In this document: piece by piece, positions 46,571-58,500 of the stretch | Layout of the letters: each line of letters starts with the position of its first letter | How positions within the stretch are numbered: position 1 is the first letter of the stretch | Assembly (NCBI GenBank): GCA_027886175.1 | Contig: JAJNNQ010000075.1 | Location: 58,155,001 to 58,219,000 of the forward strand | Reading direction: 5' to 3' | Length of the DNA stretch: 64,000 bases | From: Phylloscopus collybita | Taxonomy: Eukaryota > Chordata > Aves > Passeriformes > Phylloscopidae | Program-made: the position numbers and the translations under genes | Notes under the pieces: model-generated | Told to the model about the DNA's origin: nothing | Database searches by the model: none | The model's input: only the letters and a program-made list of their open reading frames with translations

Positions 46571-49500
46571 CTAAAGGGAAGTTTTTGAAAAAGAGTTTAG
46601 AAAGTTATAAAACCAGCAAGTTATAAAAACAAACAAACAAACAAAGTCTTTGCTTAAAGAAGTCCTTCCTCCCCACTGCAACAAATACTTCAAATTCAGG
46701 GCAACAGAACACCTGGATTGGCCAGTAATACTCCAGACAAGGGAAGAAGCTTGTACAGTAAAGCTTTGTACTAGAGCTTACAAGAAGTTTGCTTACTAGA
46801 GAAAAGTAAAACCCTGGGCACATTTAAAGTCATGGTGTGCTACCCAGAATGTCACTCATTCAAAAGCCATTTAAGTAGCAGCATCACGATATGACACTTG
46901 CAAGCACCCAAGCTCCCCACTCAGAGGGCCATAGAAGAGTCCTTTGAGGTTTCAGCAGCAGGCAATTGTCAGCAGGATATAACTTTACAAAGTTTGATTC
47001 AGTGGTATTCCAAAGTGTTTTTAACCCTCTTCCAATTCTGACAGATCTTCCTTCTTATACACAGAATCCTCTTATTTCCCTTAGATGTAACAGCGGTAGT
47101 AAATTTTAAAAGCAAGGCATCCGTGTCAGTAAAATAGTTGACAATGGCACTAGGAGTCTTCCCTTCATGTGGCAGACTCCAGAAATAAAGGCCTGTGCAA
47201 AACAAACCATTTGCTAGATACTGACACCTGTCAATATGAGAACAGTATCTACCTCATAAGCTGACGCACTTGTAAAGTGGTACAGAGATGCCTTGGATTT
47301 TACATAGAACAGAAATTTTCATGCTCCACCCCCGAATTCTCAGCTTCCAGCAGATAAAAGCTATTCAGCTTTTTAAGCTTCAGAAAATCATGAGGAACTT
47401 CAAGTTTGACATTAGATGTCATACTGTACCTGGAAGTAGACTGAACAGTGGTAATAAGAGTTTCCTGGAAAGCAAAGCATAAGAAGAGATTTACTTCAGG
47501 AAGACAACTCTCTTCCATCTTAACTAGCCCCACAGTTTCTCAAAACTCATTAAGTGAGACTAATTCAGAAACAACTCAGTGCATGCATTTGGGAAGCATT
47601 TTCTCCTAATTCCAACAGCAATTCTGTTGTATTATAAGCTAGCTAGTAGCAGTTTCTACACCCAACATTGCATCAAGTTCAACAAGAATTTTACTGCACG
47701 TTTTTTATGAACTTCAACCTCGGATTACATTTGAAAAGTTTCAGCCATTTATAAGACAAAAATCCTTTCTTTGACTAAAATCAATTGAAAAAACTTGTAA
47801 TTAATTCACAAATATTTTTAATCAAAACTACATAAAGAAAGCTACTAATTTACATCTAAAAGGCTTATTAACCTCAAGGATTTTAGTGTGGTGTTTCAGA
47901 TCGTGTAAGAATCAGTCAAATTGTTATTCCTGATACTGATTTGGACTTCTTGTACAGTTTCCACAGAAATAGCAGCACTACAAGGTCAAATTCCAGTTGG
48001 GTACATGTGCACAATTTATATGAAGACTTATTAATTTGAGTAATTCTAGTTGTGTGTGACCCTAAGTTTATTTTAAAAATCCAAGCATTAAAATCCTACC
48101 TAAATTTAGTGGTGCAAGATCCATCGAAAGAAGGATTTCCAACACCCTCTAAGAGGTTCAAGCACATCACCTTTGCAAGCACCCAAATCATCCTAGGTTT
48201 ACATGTGCAAATACTGTGTGTAAAAGGATATGACTCATAGATCACATCTATGTTGCTTTTGTGAACACCTTAATGAAAAACTAACCCCAAAGCCAAACAG
48301 CATGGAAGAACTGGTGCCCACATTATCAAGGCTAGCACCTTTTATAACAGACTTAACCATGTCCAGGCCCAGGGGATGGCTCCCCTGACATCAAGACATT
48401 AACAGAGATATGGCCCAGCTCATAAAAAATTAATTTTAAACACTATGACACTGAACAGGTGCAGTGAAGGTACTTTAAAAATATTGTGAGGACAAGAAGG
48501 ACATTTGAAAGCCCAAGGCCTTCAGATAGCTCCTAGAGTGCCCAGGCACAGAACCCCCCCAACCTGTCACACACCCACCCAGAGTATAATGGAAACTGTC
48601 TTTTTATAGCCACAGATGCTGCTGCAGAAAAGCACCCCAACTTCCTTCTGGAATGATGGAGAACAAGCCTAGCGTAGGTAGCTGTGTGGATACATCTTAA
48701 CTCCCACCTGACAATGTACTGGCCAAACTAACACTCTAAGTACTTCACTTTGGTAAATTCCTCTGAGATTAGTCAAAGGATTAGCTGCTACAACTTGCAC
48801 TGGGTAGTCTGTTCTCACTTGCATTTATCATTAATGCTCTTAAAGCTTAAGTGTAAACTGCCCTGAATGTCAAAAGAAATCTGAATAGCAGATATTGCTC
48901 TTGGTGGGAAGAAGCTCAGAATTTCAATCACTATTCCATTTCTTACTTTTATTAGTATACTAGTTCCAGGCCCTAATAAAAAATTTTAATAACTGCTATA
49001 GTATTTCAATGCATATATATAGATATAATTTTCTTTCTTTCCTTTAACTGATTCGTATCATTGGAAGATCTCACAAAAGTGATTACTTCTAAGAAACAAT
49101 CTCTCAAAACAGGAAGATTAAGATCTTATTCTTACTAAGCTTCATTTAAAAATAATTTTCAAGTATTTCCTAAGCAAACATCCTCTATAGACACAGTAGC
49201 AGCAATTGTACAAATTAATCCCTGAAGCACCCTCTCCCTTAAGGGACATATGAATTTTTTGATAGCTGAGTGCCAACACAGATTAATTCTAATAAGGATA
49301 GAAAAAATCCATTAGAAAATAAGTGCAAGACTGCACTGACAGGACACTCAGCAGAATCTACTGAAATAGTCAGGAAGCAAATAGCTGGTAATTTCACCTT
49401 GAAAAGGGTTCACAATTGCAATTCAACTGATTTATAACACACTGAGTGCCTCTACATTCTCTAGCTACTAGCATGACCAATATATTGTTAAGCATCACAT

Positions 49501-52500
49501 TTTTCCTCCCAAAACACTTATTAGTCTAATCTGCTCTGCCAATAAATTGATTTTTTTTCTTAAACTGAACACTAGAAGACCACTGACTGATTCAAGTCAC
49601 CTTTTTGCTATAGTATAATGCCATCACACGTAGTAACCCCTGGTATGAAGCCACACAAATTAAAGAAAATAACGGTCAAGGGAAAGAATAATTTGAAGCA
49701 GTACCAATATGTCTATGAGATTGAAAACCTGAAACATTGTGCTTAAACTGAATAATTTCTTTTTCATTCATACACAGGCACTAAGACACTGCCCGTAACA
49801 CCCAAAAGAAACAATGTGGCATTTCAAGAAACACACTTACTGTTGGTTTCTGAAGCTTGGCTCTATCATCCTGCAAGAAAAAAAAGCAAGAAACATTTAG
49901 ACAAAGTCTGAAAGCATTAAAAACCAAACTAACACAATTATTCACTTAATTCAGTTTGCAATTCATTCTGTTAATGTGTAAGTATTTTTCCCCAGGTTAA
50001 AACAGACTTGCAAGAGAGCAGATGTCAGTGATTGATTTTGAGCTAACATAAACAAGATAATTTCCTTAAATAATACTTCCCAGTATGCAACAAAGAAGTG
50101 AAACCTGAGCCTCCAACAAATTTCATTATTCTTTGTGCCCATGTTTTTATCTTTCCTTTGTCTCTGGAGAGTATATAACTTTGGCTTATACATTGACTGC
50201 AATCATATTAATTCTGCTTAGTGTACTTGTACTATCAGGAAAAGTCAATAACTGGTTGTGATACAATGTCCACTGGACAAAAACTCCCAAATTCTAGGGA
50301 TCCTTCATAAACTCGGAGTTCTGCTTGGCACAGTCACATTCATTACAAAAAAAGCCCAACAGTATATAATCCTATCGATTCTGTATTTGTACATTAAACT
50401 ACCAAGCCGTTCGTTTCATATCAAGTGAAAACAGACACTTGCTAAACAAGGAAGATCTGGACTGATAGCCAGGCTACAAACAACCTTAGTGTCATCAGAA
50501 ATAGACAGCAAGCCTGCAAAGCCAAAATGTGAGCCAAATCACTTCTTACATCACTTCTTACGAACACAAGCTACACTAGTAATTTTTATCAAGAGATGAG
50601 CTGAGACAAACAAGATCAAGAATCTTACTGTGAAATAGGCTAGTCAAGACAGTGATTTTTACCCCAAATGTAAGACAAAGCATACATGAAATAAGAGGAA
50701 AAGAGAAGAGGCAGGAATGGGCAGTAAAGCAGAGCAGATGGGCACACTAAGGGCCTAAACCTCAAAACAGTGGTTTTCAACTATTAAGATGCAGGAGAGT
50801 TATGGCCTAGCTAAAGGAAGCCAAGGCAGCAGCTCTGTAGCTAGAAAGAAATACTTCAAAACTTTAGAAGCAGAAAGATGCTCATTACAAGTACAGGAAA
50901 TGGGATGGACAGTATAAAAAGGAGGATGTGACAGATGATCCAGTGGGAACTGACACAAACAACCCTGGGAACCATGATGCAGCTAAAAATGGCAGGAGCC
51001 AGAGAGGGGAAGACAGAGCAATAAACTAGAAGTACAATGCTTATAATAACCATGTTCCAAACATACATATGAAGAGCCAGAATTGCACCTTTCGATGCAG
51101 ATAGAAGCCTGGCAGATACAAGTATTTACAATGATGAAAGCACAAAAGTGGTTGTTAAGCAGTCACTCTGCATACTGGCATAAGAAAAGGTCTAGACATT
51201 CTGTCATACCACCTTCAGGGGTTGTGAAGTTTCATTACAAAGCTGACAGCGTACACCAGAAATGACACAATTCCATACACAGTTTATTCAAGAACTAAGC
51301 TGTAAGGCAATTTAGATCACCAAAAGACGTGATCATCCTCATGCTACATTAATCAAATCCCCTCACATTGGGGGAACCATCTCAAACCTAGGTCTATCCA
51401 CAAGCAGCTGCAGGACTGGCATCCAAACTAGCAGTTCTTCTTGATTTTGAAGTAATTACCAGACAAGTAACTAGATGCAAAAGCAGTATAGTAAACACAG
51501 AAGTAAGGACACTCTCATATACTCACGGGATGAAGTTCCCCAACAATAAAGGATTCTGACATCGTCCTTGCATCTGTGGAATGGCCAACATCTTCAAAGT
51601 TCTCAGTAGCATCTCCTCCAGCTTGCTCCCTAAGGACCTCTTCACCTCCTGGGTGCTGCAAATTTTAATGAGTTTGAATTTGTTACTGAAATACACTTCA
51701 CATTTTAGAAATTCTGCATTTTTACATTTTTAAAATTAAAAAAAAAAAAAACAAGGCAAAATCAGCTGCTAGACTTTCTAGAGCAAACATAAGCTTTTCT
51801 GAATAATGAGAGCTTTATGTACTCTCTGAAGCCAAAACCAAGGAAGCTAAGTCTCTATTTCATTGGCAAAGAAGCAATAAGAGGCATTACCCCTTGCAAC
51901 TACAGCATTTAGAAAGTTGTGTGGGAATCAGTCTGTATTTTAACAGCCCAGCTATCATCTGAAGTTACATTCTGTGTTTTCACTTGTTTAGGAAACATGT
52001 ATTTTATCCAAGCAATGCTTTATACAGCAGAAGGATGAATGCCAAAAAGGTATAAGCTGTAGCAAGAGCATTCCAGGAAGATAAAAAATCTGTTCACAAG
52101 AAGTGCAATCAAGCATTGGCAAAACAAGCTGGCAAGGTGCTAAGGAACCTGACCTTCTAGTTAATCCTGGTTTGAAGGGGACCTGCGCCAGATAACTTTA
52201 AGGGTCCTTTCCAAAACAAATTATGGTACAAATATCAAGTAAGACAGCTCCTTTGGAACTGATTAAGCACAACTTAAAGTTCACTCAAGACCCTAGAATA
52301 GCAATTTGGTTTTCATAGACTATGGAATCTGGAAACCACATTGTTGACAAATCTCTGTATCACTGAGATGCAGAGAAGTCATCTCCCAGGACCTTCTAAT
52401 ACCTCAATCCATCACTATTCCTTTAACATAAACCCCTGTTCTCCATTAACTTTTATTCTTCCCCAGGATGCACTTTGGGGATTTTATGAAGTTTTTATGA

Positions 52501-55500
52501 AGTACATTTTTATCTATGAATAACTGCCTGAATATACTGCAAGATCTATCACATCTTCTTCAGTAAGCTCCAAGTTACTTATTCATGTAACAGGTAACAT
52601 GCCACAAATATTCACCACTCAACTTTCAAGCAGGAAAGTACTACATTGGGAAGGATTAGGTAAACAAGCTAAAAGCATTTACTAGTACTGCCTTGGATTA
52701 AGGCAACCATGGAATAGATATTAGCACTTTACCAGTAGCGGAGGAGATAAAATGCTTTGGAACCTCAACTCAACTTTTAATGCTTCTGAGTACAAGATCT
52801 AAAATTATGGGAAATAGGGAAAATTTCTACAATTTAAGGTCATCTTTTGGGGAGCACAGCTCACCAAAAAGCCAACAGTTTAAAGAAATGACATTTCTAC
52901 TTGTCTAGGCAATTCAGGTTAGTGCTTACTTCAAATCCTCCTAGTTGATCTCAATATCAAAACTTTTGACAAGAATTTGTTCATACAGATGAACCAAACT
53001 ACTATTAAGAATTTCCACCAGTATCAGAACTCCACAGCTTGAATCTTCACATTAAAGGCAGACATTTATTTTAACAGATTAAGGAAGTTGAGGAGAAAAA
53101 ATAAAACAAACCACAAACAAAAAACCCCAAAACACTTTCTAAAGAGCCAAGATACCAGAGCTATTAGGGCAAAGGATCCCTACCATGACTAAGCAAAACC
53201 AAGATTAAGCAACTGATAGAGAGATTAGACACAGCAACTGAGCCAAAAAGGGTTAGAAGAGTACAAACAGAGTAAAGATTATGCAAGCAACCTGCAAATA
53301 TGGCATGCTCACTAAAATCCTGTCCTTGAATCCATTCTGGGATGTATTCAGGAAAAGGACTGGACAGAAGCTGAGGGAGCACTCAAGTTCAATGCCTTGA
53401 AATGGCACTTAAGAAGCTGAACTTGGGTCTAACTAGCACTCCCAGAACCTTCATAGAATGTCTCCAGCAATGTTCTTTAAAACCATGCTAAAGAATTGAG
53501 TTCTCCAAAACAGAAAAATATATGTACCAACTTCAGCAGAAAAGGTGGCACAACTCCTTGGAAAACATGCTTAACAAACAAGGTATCAAGAAGCAGCAAA
53601 AGGCCCCAAAGTTAAACCACCCATAAAGCACCAGCAGCACAAGCAGTATATAAACTCCTACTCATGCACTGCACTGAAGCCAAACCTCACTCATACAAGC
53701 ACATAAAATACCAGTTACTCCAGCAAGTCAAGACCTCATGGTTTACAGTAGCTCACAATGTAAAATTCATTATCCAGCCAAACAAGTGGATATCTACCAA
53801 TGTAACTGCATCTACATTAAAACTACTTCATGGAGTACTTGAATAAACTACTTGCAGGTTGCCAGCTACAGAATGATCATGTACTAACTTGTGTTACCAA
53901 ATCCCTCCCCTGTGCCACTACAAAGCAATCACGTAGCAGTATGGGCAGCACCACAGAGGCACTCCAGCTTTTCTCTGTAGAACTAGTTTTTTGTCTAATT
54001 ATAGCAACTGATCCCTCTGTCTACAAAACCACAATATTAGTGTCAAGACAGTTACTGCAACCAGTCCTCTCTACCAACCCTCTGACTATCACAGATCAGC
54101 TGAAGAGGACAAATTCACCCTGACCTCTGCCACTACAGCTGGAAAACTGGTAATTTTCTTTTATTACATGAGCAAGGCTAAGTACAGAGAATCACACACG
54201 GAATTCCACACTTAAGCCATCTACCAGATAATGTTAATAATAACCTACTAGACATTGATGGAAGTACTTTGAAGCTAAATACTTTGCTTTTAGATGCCAC
54301 CTCTGCTTAACAATGTGAACTTACAAACCCTCTGTAAATAACTAGCACATAATACATGCAATTAATGAAAAGATTGCACCTCCCCTAATGAAAGAGAGCA
54401 ACTGTAATGTCTCACACAAAGGGCAAGAAATGACTTTTCTATCAAAAGATGAGCATCTTTCATGGTTGAATGAGTTTCCCAAAGCTTGTTTATACAAGGC
54501 CTTTGTTCATGATTTTGCCTGGTAAACAAAGCAGAACTGCTACTTTAATGAAGATCCTCTGGATAGACCCTTGAACTGGAAAGCCCACAAGGCTATACAG
54601 ATAGTGTAAACCAAAATCCTGCTGATAAAAGCAATTGAAGAGTTCTTGCAGGTAAAATTGTGGTTCAGGGGAAATGAAAAAGCTTTTGATGATAAATTAA
54701 GACAGCCTAGCTCATTCCTAGGACATTTCCAATATAATAAACAATCCAAGTTACACGCATAACAAATGCCTATACAGAGCCAGCACTAGTACAGAGCACA
54801 GACTAAATCCTAAGAGTAGCACATTAGAAAGTTTTAGATAAGGTAAATACGCAGTTAATCTTGCTGCTCTCATCTGGGTCAAAAGTCCAGCTTACCTCAT
54901 CCTGAATGCCACCTTTTCTCCCCCTTGCTACGGTCATGCAGATTTCTCAGTGTCATAGTTCAAGACTCTATTAAAGCGTAACAACCTTAATCTGCAACTC
55001 CTGTACCCTCTCCCTTCCTATAGCAAGGGAATGAAATCTAGGGTCCAATTTAACTTTCAGAGAGATCAGCAAAGGTCTCCATTAGTGGCAGTCTCATAAA
55101 CTCACATTTCACTTTCTCCACTAGCAGAATGAGAAGGAGAAAGGGGGCAGTGACAAAGCCAGGAACAGCCAGAGAATCTCAGCTCTGTTATACAAGGACA
55201 GACAGACAAATACTTGCTTATTTCAAGGGCATTTTCATGTAGCCTGAAAAGAGTCCTCCAAATTATTTCTATCATCTATTTAAGTTTCAGGACAGAAATT
55301 GTCAGCTCATGTAAAATGTCAGGAGCCTAGGAAAGAAGATTTCTCTCTGAAAGTGTATTTTTGAAAACTATCATTAGGCTTTTAGATGAAGTGCAAACTA
55401 AATACCCAGTAGCTTGGTGCCTGCCCTGATTTCAGCTGGGATAGAGTTGCATTTTCCTCTTGAAGGCTTGTACAGGGCTGTGCTTTGGATTCAATATGAG

Positions 55501-58500
55501 AATAATCAGTGATAACACACTGATGCTGCAGTTGTTGCTAAGCAGCACTTAACCTAATTCAAGGACTTCTCAAAGTCCCATGCTCTGCCAGCAAGAAGTT
55601 GCACAAGAAGCCAGGAAGGAGCACAGCCAGGACAGCTGATCTGAACTGGCCAAAGGGGTATTCCATACCACAGAATATCATGCCCAGTATACAAACTGGG
55701 AGGAGTTGGCTGGGAGCTGCAGCTTGCTGCTTGGCAATGGGCTGGGCATGGGTTAGCATCTCTTCTTGTCTCCCTTTTTATTGTAATGATTGTAATTTTT
55801 TTTTCAGTTATTAAACTGTTCTTATCTCAACCCACACATTTTAATCTTTTTTCTCTAATTCCCTTCCCCATCCCACCAAGGGGCTGTGGGGAGCAGTGAG
55901 CAAGGGGCTGCAGGGCACTGAGGTTAAACCCCAACAGTGCAAGTATCCTCACAAATCAATTACAGCTTGCAAAGTTTCCCATAGAACTGCTAAGAAGTGC
56001 TATTTCTTAAAACACTTCCAAATTATCCTGCAAGCTTCATCAGAGCTTAAGGAAGCATTAACACTGGGTTTAATCCTCAGAGTGCAAGGTTCTGCAGTAA
56101 CAGTTCCCATGGTTCACTGGCAAACTCCAAATGTGCCAACACAGGCACCTTTCAATGCAAGCTGATCATGACTTTAAACATGGAAGACATTATGGTACTC
56201 CTCCACACCACCATCCTGCATGAATAAAACTTATTGCCACATAAGGAAGAGAACATTTTTCATCCTGACACAGTAGAACAATATTTGCTTTTTGTACTTT
56301 ATTTGATCAGCATTACAAAACACATTTAGCGGGAGCTGCCCATTCCAGAATAAGTTTAGGAAAAGTGCTATGAAAGCACAAGTTACCTTATAGGAAAAAA
56401 ATAATTACCAAAAATGTTTTTGCTGAATTCTTAGACCACCAACAATTGAATTAACCTAAACAAGGTCTATATTAGATTAATATTAAATTGGTTGGTTTCC
56501 AAAACAAGAAACTCCTCTCTGGTAGAGATGCTCCTGTACATGTCAGCTTCTTTGCCTAGCTTAAGGAATCCAATCAAGTTCCCACAGGAGCCTCACCACA
56601 ACAGCACGTAAATCAAGACACAGATCATTCATTTTTACAGGCCCAGCTACTCCTGTTTAGCTCATCAGATTGATGTCAAAACCTGACTAGAGTGATGACT
56701 ATATTAAAATTATGGGGAAATACTATAGACTGTTCCCACCGTACTTTGTCCACTCACTGACATTTAATGCCCTCCATATGTAATTATCTACAATACAGAT
56801 AAAGCCATGACATCTGCTGTGAGTACATATGTATTTCTAGTAGCCATTTTCCTTTAAATGACATAGGACTTTATCCTGGTTGCAGCTGGGATACAGTTCA
56901 TTTTCCTCTTAGTAGCTGGTACAAGATAGTGCTTTGGATTTAGCACGAGAAGAATATTGTTAATGAACTGATGCTTTGGTTGCAGCCAAGTAATGCTCAC
57001 CTAAGTCAAGGACTTTTCAGTGTCCAACACTCTGCCACTGAGGGAGCACAGCCAGAGCAGCCACCCAAACTGGGCAAAGGAATATTCCATACCACAGAAT
57101 GTCACACTCCATCCATAAACTGGGAGTTGTCTGTGAGCCACCACTCACTGCTCAGGAACAGGCTGAGCATCGGTCAGTGAGTGGAGAACATGTGCATGGT
57201 CCACAACTTGCTTCTGTTGGGTTTGATTCTTCTCTCTCTTCTCATCGTTACAATTATTGTTACATTTACTTTATTTCAATTATTCAACTGTTCTTATATT
57301 GACTCATAAAACTGATCTTTTTCTGGTTCTCCTCCCCATGCACCGAGCAGGAGGGCGAGTGAGCCACTGTATGGTACATGGGTACTCCCTGGGGTTAAAC
57401 CACAAGACCTGAAGCTAAGGAAAAGGTTTCCCAAATCTTCCTCAACACAGGTCTGACAGCCTTTAATGACAAATAACATAAAAGTTTCTGGTTTCAAGTA
57501 TACTCTTTCTTGCCAAGACCTTTTAAATAATGCATTCTGAAAGCTGAACTCTCTTGATTTCTTCTCCCAGACTTGGAAAATCAAAGAAAACTCAGAGATT
57601 AATATGCAAGCCATGAATTTTCCCCAATATGTACCACTTAAAGAACAAATACCAAACAAACAAACAAACAAAAAAAATCAACCTGATTTAAAAAAGCAGT
57701 TGTTGGAATCTTCATGAACTCCAAGGATAAGATATCAAAGCACACAACTGTTTTATCCTTAAGCACTTTTTCTGTATTTCATATGATCGTTTTTTAAGCC
57801 TTGTCCTTTAGGAAACCAAGATAGTATGAGTCACACCATGCAATGCCTCCACCCCCAACACATACATGTCACCACCCCTAGCCCACTTCATAACTTCAGT
57901 CAAGTGTTCACAGAGGCTGATTGTTCCCCTAAACCAAACAAGTTCCACTAAACATTTACAAGCTCCATGAAGACACAACAGCTGGACAGAGGGAGTAAAC
58001 CCTGTAACTATCGTAATGGAGTGAAAAGCAGCACCACACTTTCACTTATTAAGCACAAGAGCATCCAAGGTGAAGCACAGTAAAGTATTCAACTCCATTA
58101 TTAATAACAAAGTATTTCCATAGGTTAATGCAGTAGCTGAAAAGATGGCTTATTGGTTTAAGAAACAGGACTGGTGAGCTTAGCTGCTGCTCCCATGCTC
58201 CCATGTCTTCACTCCCCAGTAAACTGATATTTATGTACAACTTGGGAAGAGCATGAGTGAGGTGATGCTTTAGCAGTGCACCCTTTTTAATACCACTGGA
58301 CTTAAATTTCAGTGGCCCACATTAAAGTCTTAAAATATGTTAAGCTTTTCTGCTTCTGAAAGGAATTGCAAGAAATAAACCTGAGTTTAAGCAGTAATGC
58401 TACTGAAACAGCTAACATAATCCCCACTTTGAGTAGGGTTTCCTGTACTCTGGAATGAACCAGCAAGATGCTAGCTTCAATTTCTCCTCAGGTGTCACAT

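Noticed and set aside
55422..57407. One provirus flanked by two LTRs
   Set aside because: The 0.9 kb between them shows no primer-binding site or retroviral coding remnant, and the first LTR has its own near-perfect target duplication.
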